DNA of 64,000 nt, taken from NCBI GenBank assembly GCA_018292915.2, contig JACVVK020000013.1, positions 2,930,001 through 2,994,000 of the forward strand, in the 5' to 3' direction. Below, piece after piece: positions 1 to 11,149 of this stretch; the stretch's first letter is position 1, and each line of letters begins with the position of its first letter. The notes below the pieces were generated by a model. The model saw nothing but the letters and a program-made list of their open reading frames with translations. It searched no databases and was not told where the DNA came from. This DNA is from Batillaria attramentaria (taxonomy: Eukaryota > Mollusca > Gastropoda > Batillariidae). The position numbers and the translations under genes were made by a program.

Positions 1-283
1 CAGCCCGCATTTCCCTTACTACGGTAGTGGGACGAAGAAGAATTCCAATCCAATCCAATCCAATATGTTTCACACGACTTAGTCAAACGCTCAGACAGCT
101 GTCATCGTTCAGAACTAATCACTGGAACATTATTAATATTGGGTGAACTCATTCCGGCTCTGTGTTCCAGTTGGGGGAGCCGGGGTGGTCGAATGGTAGA
201 GCGCTGGACTTCTAATGCTCGGGTCGTGAGTTCGATCCCGGCTGGGGCCAAATATTTGTGCTGGCTTTATCATCGTTGCCCCC

Positions 284-3200
284 ATCGATGAGTGCATCCT
301 TGCCGTTGGAGATGGGGCTTGCGTGTCTCCATGACCCCGAGAGCTATGCCGGCTGGAGATTCATCTCCTGGTAGGGCCACCCATGCTGGACAGGTCGAAG
401 GGTAGAGGCCAGACGAAGCGCACTCACTGGTCCTCCAGGTTGGGGGTTTGAGTAGGGCTAACAACCCAACTCTTTAAAAAAAGAACACGTTACAGAAACT
501 ACAACCACAGATCTACAACGCAACTTGGTCCAGGAAGAGTCCTCTCTAGTAGAGCCCATGACGCGAGCTGGTGAAAGCCCTCGGGAAAGCCAGTGCGCCG
601 ACTACTCTTCTGACGGCCAAGACCAAAGCCAGGATAGGGACCTGGAACATCCGAACCCTATATGAAACAGGAAAGACAGCACAAGTGAGTCAAGAAATGC
701 ATAGATACAATCTGAAGCTGCTCGGCCTATGCGAGACAAGATGGACAGGAACAGGACGCACACGACTCACCTCCGGAGACACCATCCTCTACTCCGGACA
801 CGAAGACGGCCAGCCACACATGCACGGAGTAGCGTTGCTGATGACACCTGAAGCAACACAAGCACTACTGTCCTGGGAACCAGTGTCACCAAGGATCCTG
901 AGCGCCAGATTCAACTCTAAGGGCAGGAAAGTCACCATCCTCCAGTGCTACGCCCCCACCAACGTGGCGGACGAGGAAGAAAAGGAGAACTTCTACGAGC
1001 AGCTCCAAGCCGTCCTCGACAAAGCACCGAGAAGAGACCTGAAGATCCTCATGGGAGACCTCAACGCCAAGGTGGGCACCGACAACACAGACAGAGAACT
1101 CATCATGGGCAAACACGGAACAGGGACACAGAACGAGAACGGAGAGCTCTTCACAGAATTCTGCACCACCAACGACCTGGTCATCGGAGGCACCATCTTC
1201 CCCACAAGACCATCCACAAAACCACCTGGACATCACCGGACGGAAGAACTGTAAACCAGATCGACCACATCACCATCGGCAGGAAGTGGCGAAGAAGCTT
1301 GCTGGACGTCCGAGCAAAGCGGGGAGCTGATGCAGCCTCAGACCATCACCTCGTCATTGCAGCGATCAAGATCAAGCTGAAGGCCTACAGAGACCAGGCG
1401 GACAGACCATCTCACAAGTACAACGTGCACAGTCTGAAGGAGAGCATCAAGACCAACGCCTTCAGATGCGAGCTGAGGAACAGATTCAGCGCTCTCGACA
1501 CACTACCTGAAGAGACAATCGAGGAGCACTGGCATGACCTGCGAGAAACCTGGACAGCAACATGCAGGGAAGTGCTGGGAAAGAAGACGAGACAACACAA
1601 AGAGTGGCTTACATCTGACACCTGGGACCTCATCACAGAGAGGAAACGCCTGAAAGACCTGATCAACCACACTGACGACCAAGACCACAAGCGCGACCTG
1701 CAGGCTCAATACTGGGACGTCAACCGGCAGGTCAAGAGGAGCGCAAGGAACGACAAGAGGAACTTCATCAACGACCTCACAGAAGAAGCAGAAACAGCAG
1801 CAGGACAACGGAACATGAAACGGCTCTACGAAATAACAAGGACACTCTCTGGGAAAAATAACAACCCCACCAGACCAGTCAAAGACAAGAACGGACAAAT
1901 CATCACCAAAGAGGAAGACCAAAGGAAAAGGTGGGCTGAACACTTTAAGGAAACGCTCAACAGGCCTCCACCACCAGTCCCACCAGACATACCACCGGCA
2001 GCCCAGCTACTCGACATCAGCACCAACCCCCCTACCAAGACAGAGATCATCAAAGCCATCAAGTCCCTCAAGTCTGGCAAAGCAGCAGGCCCCGACGGCA
2101 TACCACCAGAAGCCCTCAAGGCCGACATCCAGACCTCCACCGACATGCTGCACCCGCTCCTGAGGAAGATCTGGGAGAGCGAGAGCGTGCCACAAGACTG
2201 GAAGAAGGGACACCTGGTAAAGCTGCCAAAGAAAGGGGACCTCTCATCCTGTAGCAACTGGCGAGGCATCATGCTCCTGTCCATACCAGGGAAGGTTCTC
2301 ACCAGGATCATCCTGGAGAGGCTGAAGACCGCGCTGGACAAGACACTCCGGGAGGAACAGGCAGGATTCCGCAACGACCGATCCTGCACTGATCACATAG
2401 CCACGATGAGGATCATCATCGAGCAGTCCCTGGAGTGGCAGACCCCCCTGTACAGCACCTTCGTTGACTTCCAGAAGGCGTTCGACAGTGTTGACAGGGA
2501 GGTCATCTGGAAGCTGATGTCTCACTACGGTTTTCCACCAAAGTTTGTCAACATCATCCGACAGCTGTACGAAGATGCCACCTGCCAGGTAATCCACGAC
2601 GGGCAACTGACAGAACCATTTACAGTACGGACCGGCGTTCGTCAAGGCTGCATCCTCTCACCCACAATCTTCCTGATGGTGGTCGACTGGGTCATGAGGC
2701 AAGCCACCGACGGCAAGAGGACAGGGATCCAGTGGACCTTCAGCAAACAGCTCGAGGACCTGGATTTCGCGGACGATATCGCCCTCCTCTCCCACAAACA
2801 ACAAGATGCGCAGGAGAAGCTGAACAGAGTCGCCGAAGAAGCTGAGAAGACCGGCCTCAAGATCAACATCAGCAAGACCGAAGTCATGAGAGTCAACCAC
2901 AAACAGCACGACCCCATCCAACTGCACCAGGAAGACATCAAAGAGGTGGACAAGTTCATCTACCTCGGCAGCGTTGTCAGCAAGGATGGAGGAACGGACG
3001 AGGACATCAAGAGCCGCACCAACAAAGCCAGACATGCCTTTCGCACTCTTCGCCCCATCTGGAGATCCACAGCCCTATCCCTGCGAAACAAGATCCGGAT
3101 CTTCAACTCAAATGTGAAGTCGGTCCTACTCTATGGCTCGGAGACATGGCGCACCACCAAGACAAGCTCCCACAAGCTGCAAACCTTCATCAACAGATGC

Positions 3201-3554
3201 CTCCGCAACATTCTCAACATCAGATACCCACTGGTGATCACCAACCAAGACCTCTGGGAGGGAACAAGACAGGTCCCCATCGAGCAGGAGATCAAGAAAA
3301 GGAAATGGGGATGGATCGGACACACTCTGCGAAAGTCAACATCAAATGTCACCAGGCAGTCCCTTGATTGGAACCCCCAGGGAAAGCGCAAAGTGGGCCG
3401 ACCGAAGCAGACCTGGCGGAGGAGTACGGACGCTGAAGCCAAGGCCGCCGGAACGACGTGGGTCGAACTAAAGAGGGCGTCCCAGAACCGAGTGCGCTGG
3501 CGGAGTGTGGTTGCAGCCCTATGTTCCCCAGGGAATAAAGAGGATTAAACTAAA
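284..3554 (+). mobile_element. RTE-like non-LTR retrotransposon (LINE), near full length
   Basis: This 3.27-kb LINE has one open reading frame region encoding an APE-type endonuclease and a reverse transcriptase, followed almost directly by its 3' end. Size, single ORF and near absence of a 3' UTR fit the RTE clade; the clade assignment is by resemblance only. It sits inside a SINE: the flanks carry near-identical copies of a tcatcgttgcccc-type sequence (266-282 and 3555-3571) that act as its target-site duplication. Confidence 0.85.
571..3548 (+). pseudogene. LINE endonuclease/reverse transcriptase ORF, frameshifted
   Basis: The first frame (571 to about 1200) shows the endonuclease signature: GTWNIRTLYETGK, LCETRW, CYAPT and GDLNAKVG. 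The second frame (about 1200 to 3548) completes it with NQIDHITIG and SDHHLV. It then carries the reverse transcriptase: GPDGIPPEALK, EEQAGFRNDRSCTDHI, FVDFQKAFDSVDRE (motif A), GVRQGCILSP (motif B) and LDFADDIALL (catalytic FADD). The C-terminus has WGWIGHTLRK and GRPKQTWRR. One base is missing near a C run at about 1203-1206. No upstream ATG in frame was found; the nearest ATG (558) is in another frame that stops at about 663. The copy is therefore probably inactive, although the reverse transcriptase part is fully open. Confidence 0.85.
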
Positions 3555-3857
3555 CTTTCATCGTTTGCCCCGTCTTTGATATCACCCTATGTGGTGGAAA
3601 AGGACGTTAAACCCCCAAACACCCACCCACCCTCTCCTGTGTTCCAGTCTGTTGCTCCTGCTTACAAAATGATATACTTTTCCTCATGCCCATCTCATAC
3701 TTGTCAAATCATTTAGTGTTTCCTCCCCCCCCCCCCCCCCCTCCTAACCCCCATCCCACCCCCCATCCCCCACCCCCTGTCGCAGTCCCTGGTGTTAAAG
3801 TGAAAGCTTACACCTCTCGACCAAGTAACACCCAACACTACAGTGTATTTTCTGTAC

Positions 3858-4014
3858 CTGCTGGTAGGGTTTCTTAGGATCACGATGATTTTTGTGCCAG
3901 GATTCAGATGACGAACGTAGTCCACGGTTAAGACCCGAGGCTCAGAGCAGTTCTCGTTTCCCGGATAGAGGTACCAGAAGTGATTTTCATATACGGTAGT
4001 TGGGCTCCCATCAC
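3858..4014 (-). pseudogene. CHST15-like carbohydrate sulfotransferase exon (3'-PB motif), partial
   Basis: The segment reads GDGSPTTVYENHFWYLYPGN and then VDYVRHLNPGTKIIVILRNP followed by TSR before a donor gtacagaa; the acceptor is atgctggcag. The pattern GEASP..(Y/W)(D/E)N..W and P.(T)K(I/F)IV..R(D/N)P is the second half of the sulfotransferase fold with the 3'-phosphate-binding motif. It lies 2.3 kb downstream of the 5'-PSB piece on the same strand. About 45 residues expected between the two pieces and the C-terminal SDYL part were not found. The TE-filled gaps suggest a broken gene, though missed small exons are possible. Confidence 0.58.
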
Positions 4015-4510
4015 CTGCCAGCATACGGCATAGTATATTATTGATTCCATCGAGGCCGTCATAATGATAAAGTGTTTTTCTTGCTCTTTTTGGTATAAGA
4101 CAAGTGCAACATGCACGCATTATATGCTTATACATACGTGACTTGACAAAACATTTGAATAGAGTCATGATACACAGGCCATGGGGGTTACGAAAAAGCT
4201 GTCAAGAAATCGAGTCCTTAGTCCTTCATGTGCATGGGTCGGGTAAGGCCATGCAAGTTGTAAGCTTTAACTTAGTATGCAAAATCGTGCACCTTTAATA
4301 TTTTGCCATGGAGGCAAAGAGGAACCAGGCACACATACAAGTTTGAAAAAAAAAAATACTGGCGTGAAAGTTTTTCAATTCCCAGACTTTTAACAGGTTC
4401 AGTAAGAACAGCTCTGGATCGCCCGCATGTTTACTCACTGCCACACGATGACCATGACGGCTACAGTGATTTCTGAACTTTTCGTGTAGACTGTTTAGTT
4501 TTCTTTTTAT

Positions 4511-4803
4511 TTAACCTTTGCCGTACGTCACCTGAAAACTTGCGCGCCGTACGTCGTGGGTGCAAACATACCCATGCTTTTTAAGAAGGGGGGAAAAAGT
4601 ATGATTATACAAAGTTTTTTTCTTATTTAGCTGTTTGTTTACCAACAAAATCAAACATGCTTTGGTATGCACCTCCCCAATACCTTTGTTAGCAAAGTCA
4701 CGATGTTTCGTGGATCTAGCATGAAAATTGTCTGAGCTTGCACGTTTGAACGAACGTGTGGGTGCAACTGTACCCACGACGTACGGCGAAGATTAAAGAT
4801 TAA
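4511..4803. mobile_element. TTAA-ended MITE, piggyBac-like
   Basis: The element runs from ttaacctttgccgtacgt to a right end whose complement reads ttaatcttcgccgtacgt after a short ttaatctt duplication. TTAA ends and a CCTTTGCCGTACG-like inverted repeat fit a piggyBac-type non-autonomous element. An internal gccgtacgtcgtgggt motif recurs near both ends. It lies between the two sulfotransferase pieces. The right edge may be 4796 or 4803. Confidence 0.6.
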
Positions 4804-5504
4804 ATACGACACATCGCCTACACACAGTAAGAGAGATTTTGATATTCGTGAGACGACATCAAAGGCACTTTATTTCTAATTACGTAGTTTTTGTGTGTAA
4901 CAGTATGAGCAAGTCACGCCTTACCGACAACAAGAGAGGCACCTCTACGATTTTTTTGCAGAGGTTTGGTGTACATTCTGATATACGGTTTGATACCTGA
5001 AAAACAATGCAAACAATACTAAACAAAAATTTGAAAAACAAATTACACCACTCGTTAGTGCAAACTTTCAGTGAGTGAACTATGAGTGCTTTACGTTCGA
5101 AAATAGTAATGAAACAGAGCAAAAGTGTGAGTTATGACTTTCCATAACCCACTCAGTAGTTTACGAGTTCACAAAAACACACTCCAGTTACGTCATCAAT
5201 CAGAAAGTGCGTCATTTCAAACATTTAGAACTCAAACGTCACGACCGGTGCAGTTATTTTGCTCACTTTTGGGCGTTAATTTTTATTTTCCTTGGACCAA
5301 GCAAAAAATGATCGCACAGAAAATTCTCTGCGAAGTATAAATTGGCGAGTGCACTTTTGAATGTCAGTACATGAGCACATGCTTTGAATGATATTCTTCT
5401 TAACATTGAGCAGTTTCAACTGCCCTACGCATAATCTCCTCAAAAGTCATTAAAAAGTAGCACACTCACTAGGCGCGGTCCTTCAAATAAACACTAAACT
5501 TTTT

Positions 5505-5664
5505 TTTCTGCCACAACTCTTTGCCGGCTCCAGTGGTGTTCCTCCCTGGTAATGGGTGGAATCCACGGAGGGCTCGGAAGCTGGGGCAATTTTTTTCAAA
5601 GAGGGATGCATAAGGGTGGCACATTTTTCTCACTCTCTCCTTAGCGTAACCATTAAGAAACAAA

Positions 5665-5665
<1 letters not shown>
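5505..5665 (-). mobile_element. SINE-C, 5'-truncated copy in opposite orientation
   Basis: The minus strand carries the SINE-C 3' end (gtggattccacccattacc, ccactggagccggca) and an A-rich tail near 5505-5515. Together with the full-length copy it makes an inverted pair about 640 bp apart, with a long CAA tract between. Confidence 0.75.
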
Positions 5666-5792
<127 letters not shown>

Positions 5793-5823
5793 CCACCACC
5801 AATCTAACCTTCTGCAAGATTTT

Positions 5824-6336
5824 AACCGGCCCCCAATGTAGTGTAGTGTAGTGGTTAGCACTTCGGACCATGGGCCGGGAGACCCGGGTTCGAGTCCCAG
5901 CCGAGGCAAGCGGGATTTTTCCTACCTAGGTTGGCTCCTACCCAGAGCGGGTGTGCTATGGACCCAATGGGGAGGCTGTAGTCACACAGCCGAGATTCAC
6001 CCACTTCACGGGTGCGACTTTGGGGGTGCTTCCCTTGGTATGACACGTCTATGACGTGGATGATTACACGGCCGGCACCGCAGGTGCCGTAGTTCCCGGG
6101 CCTGGTTAATGCCGGGATATTTATGACAGGAAGAGTGGAATGCGGCCCTGTCCCGCAGTCCCAAACCACTCAGACCTCCATAGCATCATCTTAACATCAT
6201 CCTCATCTCCATCATCATGCATAAGTAAAAATTGCCCCAGCTTCTGAGCCCTCCGTGGATTCCACCCATTACCTGGAACACCACTGGAGCTGGCAACAGT
6301 GTTGGGGCAGCCAAAAAAAAAACCCAAAAAAAACAC
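5824..6336 (+). mobile_element. SINE-C, full-length, 17-bp target duplication
   Basis: The head has gtagtggttagcacttcgga and gggttcgagtcccagcc (A- and B-box-like). The body is about 400 bp and ends with ttgccccagcttctgagccc, then gtggattccacccattacct, then an A-rich tail. A 17-bp duplication accttctgcaagatttt lies at 5807-5823 and 6337-6353, so the insertion is precise. It is antisense to the sulfotransferase exon at whose 3' edge it landed. Confidence 0.87.
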
Positions 6337-6338
6337 AC

Positions 6339-6555
6339 CTTCTGCAAGATTTTCAAAGCGCCCCCTTGCGAGCCACTGTGGTTCCTTGTCTACAGGAGCC
6401 ACTTCCGGATGCAGACACAGTCGTTGGAAGAGATCCGTGGAGCCACACTTAGGGAAGCCAGATAGGTAGAAATACGGCAGGAATTGCAGCTCTCTCGTAG
6501 AGCCACTAGTGTTCCAACAAGGATTGCGATAGTTGTCCACAAAGTGAAAAGGGCC
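6339..6555 (-). pseudogene. CHST15-like carbohydrate sulfotransferase exon (5'-PSB motif), partial
   Basis: The open segment reads GPFHFVDNYRNPCWNTSG and then LQFLPYFYLSGFPKCGSTDL, continuing through HPEVAPVDKEPQWLARGRF. GFPKCGSTDL is the 5'-phosphosulfate-binding loop of Golgi sulfotransferases that use PAPS, and the YFY.xGFPKCGTTD context is typical of CHST15 (GalNAc 4-sulfate 6-O-sulfotransferase) relatives. The usual KEPHWW is KEPQWL here. Possible borders are acceptor ctttacag and donor gtgtgttt. The donor lies inside the target duplication of a SINE inserted just downstream. No initiator or transmembrane exon was recognised, so this is either a piece of a larger gene or a decayed copy. 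Confidence 0.6.
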
Positions 6556-6565
6556 CTGTAAAGAC

Positions 6566-6652
6566 GAGTGAGTGAGTGAGTGAGTTTTTAGGGCTTAAAG
6601 CCGCGCAAGCCACAAAGACTAATTCGCGGCTGAGTGTGCCTGCACTACATGA

Positions 6653-6716
<64 letters not shown>

Positions 6717-6832
6717 TGTGACGTTGGACACAGGATGCAAACTGGTCTACGGGGCGGTACAAACCCAGGACATACAGGAGACGCTGCACCTTCATGCTAA
6801 TTTCTCGAACTCCCGATTACCAAAAAAAGCGT
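6566..6832 (+). repeat. Dispersed repeat family D, copy 1, with CA expansion
   Basis: This copy starts with a gagt tetranucleotide run and has the words gggcttaaagccgcgcaagc, ggtctacggggcggtacaaa and gacgctgcaccttcatgcta. A CA microsatellite (6655-6714) has expanded inside it, absent from the copy near 22.8 kb. A short antisense fragment is seen at about 38580-38640. Confidence 0.75.
6655..6714. repeat. (CA)n microsatellite
   Basis: About thirty uninterrupted CA units lie inside family D copy 1. Confidence 0.95.
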
Positions 6833-7183
6833 AGAAAACAAATAGTAATTACAACCAGGTAAAACAAAGATAAATACTAAGCGCATATACAGCAAATATT
6901 GCGACTTACATCTCCTAGGCGCAATAAATCAGTTCACAGCGTATGCCCAACATTACTTATTCCTAGCTACTGGTAGTGCAGACGTGAGTGAGGGGCTTAA
7001 AAAAAGAAATATAGATGAAAGGGGCCACGTGAAGACACACGGAGAGCAAGGTACATACGTCATACTGACTGCCGATCAGTTTCTGTGTTCAGTACGAACG
7101 AGCAGTTCTGGCGTATTATCGCCATTTCGTTGGTACTTTACCACCTTTTTTTTTTGTCTGCTTCACTATGCACATACAATCCG

Positions 7184-7320
7184 TTGCGTCCCCTCCGCTC
7201 ATCCAATGAAAAGCTCCAAAAGGTTCCTAGGCAAAATCTGAAATCTTTTGGCCAACGCTCTTTCCGATTTGTCGCTCCACTAGTGTGGAATTCGCTGCCT
7301 GCTAGCACGAGACCTCAACC
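7184..7320 (+). pseudogene. Fragment of a LINE reverse-transcriptase ORF C-terminus
   Basis: The frame reads NEKLQKVPRQNLKSFGQRSF followed by RFVAPLVWNSLPAS. The pattern FG.RSF...AP.LWNSLP is the usual C-terminal end of CR1/L2-like LINE polyproteins. It is cut by the MITE copy that follows. No other part of this LINE is present. Confidence 0.6.
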
Positions 7321-7326
7321 TACTCT

Positions 7327-7499
7327 GGGCCCGTATGTAGAACTCGAGGTTAATTTAACCTACGGCTACGGGCCTAACCCAGACTAAGACAAAAGAAGCC
7401 CTAAAACAAAATTAAATATAAAAAAGTAAGCTAAGAAAGAAAGACAAAAATCCTTCTATAACGGCATAGGCACCTTGCTGGAATGGACCCGCTTCCTGA
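7327..7499. mobile_element. Truncated copy of the gggcccg(c/t)atgta MITE
   Basis: Starting at gggcccgtatgta, the sequence follows the complement of the 31.6-kb element for about 170 bp (gaggttaatttaacc, ggcctaacccagacta, tggaatggacccgcttcctg). It breaks off where an (ttcaa)n LINE-type tail begins. It has only one TIR. Confidence 0.7.
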
Positions 7500-7560
7500 T
7501 TTCAATTCAATTCAATTCAATATAACTTTATTGTCTGTCGATGGCAGAAAATTTTCTTCT
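7500..7560 (-). mobile_element. LINE-type 3' tail with (ttgaa)n
   Basis: A (ttcaa)n tract followed by tataactttattgtctgtcg reads on the minus strand as a short LINE end with a ttgaa repeat tail. Similar tails occur near 33556-33690 (cagaatcagaatcaagttta) and 62200-62250 (agattcaagattcaaat). Confidence 0.4.
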
Positions 7561-7562
7561 GG

Positions 7563-7565
<3 letters not shown>

Positions 7566-7617
<52 letters not shown>
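7566..7617. repeat. (CA)n microsatellite
   Basis: About twenty-six CA units follow the LINE-type tail. Confidence 0.95.
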
Positions 7618-7621
<4 letters not shown>

Positions 7622-7852
7622 CCCTACATTAATTTATCTAGACATATAAATCCATACATATTAAACACAGATCCTGAAGTAATGTGTGATGTCCAAGTCT
7701 AATACTATGCTACTAAACTAAGAAATCTAAACTAAAAGATGGCAAGGGCATAGCGGACATGACACAGCTGAGGAGTAAGCACAGTTATGAAAATCTTAAC
7801 AAATAGTTTTGCTCTTGGAAAGACGATTGCGTTTGTGGAATAAATAAATAGT

Positions 7853-8058
7853 TGTGTGTGTGTGTGTGTGTGTGTGTGCATGCGTGTGTGTGTGCATGTG
7901 TGTGTGTGTGTATGTGCGTGTGTGCATGCGTGTGTGTGTGTGTGTGTGCATGCGTGTGTGTGTGTGCGCGTGTGTGTCGGGTGTGTGTGTGTGCCTGTGC
8001 CGGGTGTGTGTGTGTGTGTGTGTGCCTGTGCCGGGTGTGTGTGTGTGTGTGTGTGCAC
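7853..8058. repeat. Compound (TG)n microsatellite
   Basis: About 200 bp of TG units is broken by tgcatgcg words and by a repeated cctgtgccgggtg motif. Overlapping Cys/Val and His/Thr frames here are artefacts. Confidence 0.95.
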
Positions 8059-8296
8059 GCACGCGCCACTGCAATCCACGGTTCCAATAATCAAGGTGTA
8101 GAAGTACCAGACTTAGTCCCGAAAAAGCACTCGTTGAAATACTCCCCCCCCCCCCTTCTTACACTGATGTATCCTAACTGTAAAGAACTACTGGCCAAGC
8201 TCTAAAATACAATTGTACATATTATTATACTCCATGAGCCTGAAGCAGTCAGGAGACAAACACTTAGTTTAGTTAGCTTTTTACAGGCAAACCATC

Positions 8297-8329
<33 letters not shown>

Positions 8330-8954
8330 GATCAGTGTCCATTGTTTATTTTATAAATATCTGCATACCCCTCCACTGATAAAAATACTGAACATGCACA
8401 TGTATACATAGTATTCAAACACATTAACCAGCAAAATAAATAACCTGCATACAGTATGCTCAAACTGTAACAATAACACTAATCGAATGTTCACATTCAA
8501 ATGCACTGTCCAAACCCCAACATGCGATCAGAATTCTGCCTGGTATCACAAATAATATATTTATGTACAGCATTTGAAGGAGAGAAAAAAAAAATGAAAC
8601 CCTCAAAAGAAACAACCAACCATATTCTAAGGGAGAAGCAGCACACACACACACACACACGCTGCCAAGTCAGAAACATACAAACTTTCCACCCAGAAAT
8701 CAATAGACAAAGAAGAGAGTAAGTTTGCCACTCTCCCAGTTTTCCAGCATAAAATGTACAATTAACTGGGACCTCATGCTAAAAAATAAAAATTAAAAAA
8801 AAATCCCCCAAGAATGAAAATGCTTGTTGATAAATGGAGCACAACTAATGCAACATTTAAATTCTTTGGCACTGCTGGTGGAAGCGAGAGCCCAAAGTTT
8901 ACATTCCACTGGCGGAACAACTACAGTAATCATGTACAATGTACAAAATTCATT

Positions 8955-9650
8955 TTTCATGTCTGAAAAGAGGATGTTTAGAAATTAGAGCCCATGTCAG
9001 AAAGTGAACAATTTCATGTCTGAAAAGAGGATGTTTAGAAATTAGAGCCCATGTCAGAAAGTGAACAATTTCATGTCTGAAAAGAGGATGTTTAGAAATT
9101 AGAGCCCATGTCAGAAAGTGAACAATTTCATGTCTGAAAAGAGGATGTTTAGAAATTAGAGCCCATGTCAGAAAGTGAACAATTTCATGTCTGAAAAGAG
9201 GATGTTTAGAAAATTAGAGCCCATGTCAGAAAGTGAACAATTTCATGTCTGAAAAGAGGATGTTTAGAAATTAGAGCCCATGTCAGAAAGTGAACAATTT
9301 CATGTCTGAAAAGAGGATGTTTTAGAAATTAGAGCCCATGTCAGAAAGTGAACAATTTCATGTCTGTCTGAAAAGAGGATGTTTAGAAATTAGAGCCCAT
9401 GTCAGAAAGTGAACAATTTCATGTCTGAAAAGAGGATGTTTAGAAATTAGAGCCCATGTCAGAAAGTGAACAATTTCATGTCTGAAAAGAGGATGTTTAG
9501 AAATTAGAGCCCATGTCAGAAAGTGAACAATTTCATGTCTGAAAAGAGGATGTTTAGAAATTAGAGCCCATGTCAGAAAGTGAACAATTTCATGTCTGAA
9601 AAGAGGATGTTTAGAAATTAGAGCCCATGTCAGAAAGTGAACAATTTCAG
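8955..9650. repeat. 57-bp minisatellite, 12 copies
   Basis: The unit starts ttcatgtctgaaaagaggat and contains agagcccatgtcagaaagtg. Unit starts are at 8958, 9015, 9072 and so on at 57-bp spacing, with two single-base insertions and one tctg duplication. Copies are otherwise almost identical, so the array is young or homogenised. It may lie in the TRIP11 3' UTR. Confidence 0.95.
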
Positions 9651-10210
9651 AAGAGAAAGGAGCATGGCATGTCTAAAATGTGCAGTGTTTGTCTCAAGGG
9701 AGAAAAAAACAACAAAAGAGAACAAAATCACTCCATCACTGTTGGCCTAACTAAGAAGTATTGCATAGTACCATTTTTCCCCCAGGGATATGACATGAAA
9801 ATGAACACACTGATGCAGTGTGTATAATTATGACTTCTTTAGAACCGCTTACCATTAGGGACCAGAATGAAGTATAATGTGAACACAGCGGTTAATATCC
9901 GGCAGTAAACATGCCGGAACCCGAAACACAACCCTTCGGTTTGTAAGTAAAACACACACAGTGCAGTGAAAGGCACAAGAAAGACTTCAGAAAACACTTA
10001 TCTCCACCACTCACCCTGACAGGACATGTGTTTAAATCCAGCAAATGTAACGCATTGTTTGTAACCCTTCCAAACCTCAAGTGCCATACGATCATCAGTT
10101 ACAAGTCTCATAGATGCTGCCATATTTGGCAGGGGCTCAGACCACATACATGTTTTGTAATCTCAAATTAACTTGTTCAACACATCCACGGATGAATGAA
10201 GTTTACATCA

Positions 10211-10215
<5 letters not shown>

Positions 10216-10266
<51 letters not shown>
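10216..10266. repeat. (CA)n microsatellite
   Basis: About twenty-five CA units lie downstream of TRIP11. Confidence 0.95.
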
Positions 10267-10268
<2 letters not shown>

Positions 10269-11149
10269 AAGAACAGCAACATGATCATCAAACAACCCAA
10301 CGCATCAAATGCAATACATGTAGTACCCAGATACCCAGTCTTTACACATGCAGGATACTATGGCTGTGCTTTCGATATGTGCTTCCATATAATTATATTC
10401 ACTGAGCAGTGGCAAATTCTGTTTTGTCACTGCGTCTATGTCCACTGAACAAACCAGGCCCCTCTAGTATGTGCGTACAAATATACATACATGTATTTCA
10501 TGACAGACAGTTAAACTTTGACTGTGATCTACTGGTACCAGAATCTTGTTTAAGTATTGACTTGGTGCAGAAACGTCATTATTTCCCCTCATCTTTGCAA
10601 TGAACAAGATCTAGCTGACAGTGTCGGCAAGATCTAGCTAGTCAGTGTCATGTTTCGTGTAACACACGCAGCCTGGGGCGTTGCAAGGTTTGGGTAGTGA
10701 TTGGTCAATTGGCTGTACGGGGCTGCCTGTGGCTAGCTGGCTGCCAGGAAAAATAGGACGGCTTTCTATAGCCGCGCCGGCACCGGCAAGAGGGATATGC
10801 CAGCTGGACGCCAGTGATTTAATTAGGCTTTCCAGCGTTTCCAGCCTTGCAAGTGACGATCCTGGCAACGTGTAGCAGCGGCCCATAGATGAGGTTACCT
10901 GGCTGCAGACCGAGGATCAGCTAGACGGCGCTGATTGGTGGCTATTTTTAGAAGCTATGTCGAGTCCCACAATGTTCAGGAATTGACTATAGGCTCAGAG
11001 ACAAACCGTATTTCTCCAATATTAGAAGCCACAATGTCGTGAAAATGGTTGTGAGAGTCAAATGAAACATCCTTAAACAGATTTAGAGCTTCGGAAGTGG
11101 AGTTTTCCATTTCAGCAGCGTTAAGAAACGAGGCTTGAAAAAGCCATCA

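Larger units (their letters stand above)
173..3636 (+). mobile_element. SINE-A copy 1, split by the LINE
   Basis: The tRNA-like head (173-282) and the tail (3555-3636, with the motif gtggtggaaaaggacgttaa and a cccaaacaccc end) together make one SINE-A unit. A 12-bp duplication ctgtgttccagt flanks the whole at 160-171 and 3637-3648. The LINE lies between head and tail. Confidence 0.8.
6556..11149. other. TRIP11 3' flank and intergenic stretch
   Basis: This 4.6-kb stretch follows the TRIP11 stop. It holds several CA/TG microsatellites, a twelve-copy 57-bp minisatellite, a LINE fragment and a MITE copy. A minus-strand AATAAA is present at about 8345-8350, so the 3' UTR could be up to 2.8 kb and would then include the minisatellite. 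That end is a guess. I see no other coding sequence here. Confidence 0.5.

Noticed and set aside
173..250. tRNA gene
   Set aside because: The tRNA-like sequence is the head of a SINE family present eight times; the other heads have the same tail attached.
558..665. ATG at 558 as LINE start
   Set aside because: It is in another frame from the endonuclease and stops at about 663.
1195..1210. Programmed frameshift between LINE endonuclease and reverse transcriptase
   Set aside because: The break lies inside the endonuclease domain, before its SDH motif, so it is a mutation and not a regulated junction.
7732..8205. Cys/Val- and His/Thr-rich open frames
   Set aside because: They come from the TG/CA microsatellite in every frame.
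8955..9650. CRISPR-like regular repeat array
   Set aside because: The units are head-to-tail without unique spacers, and the genome is clearly eukaryotic.
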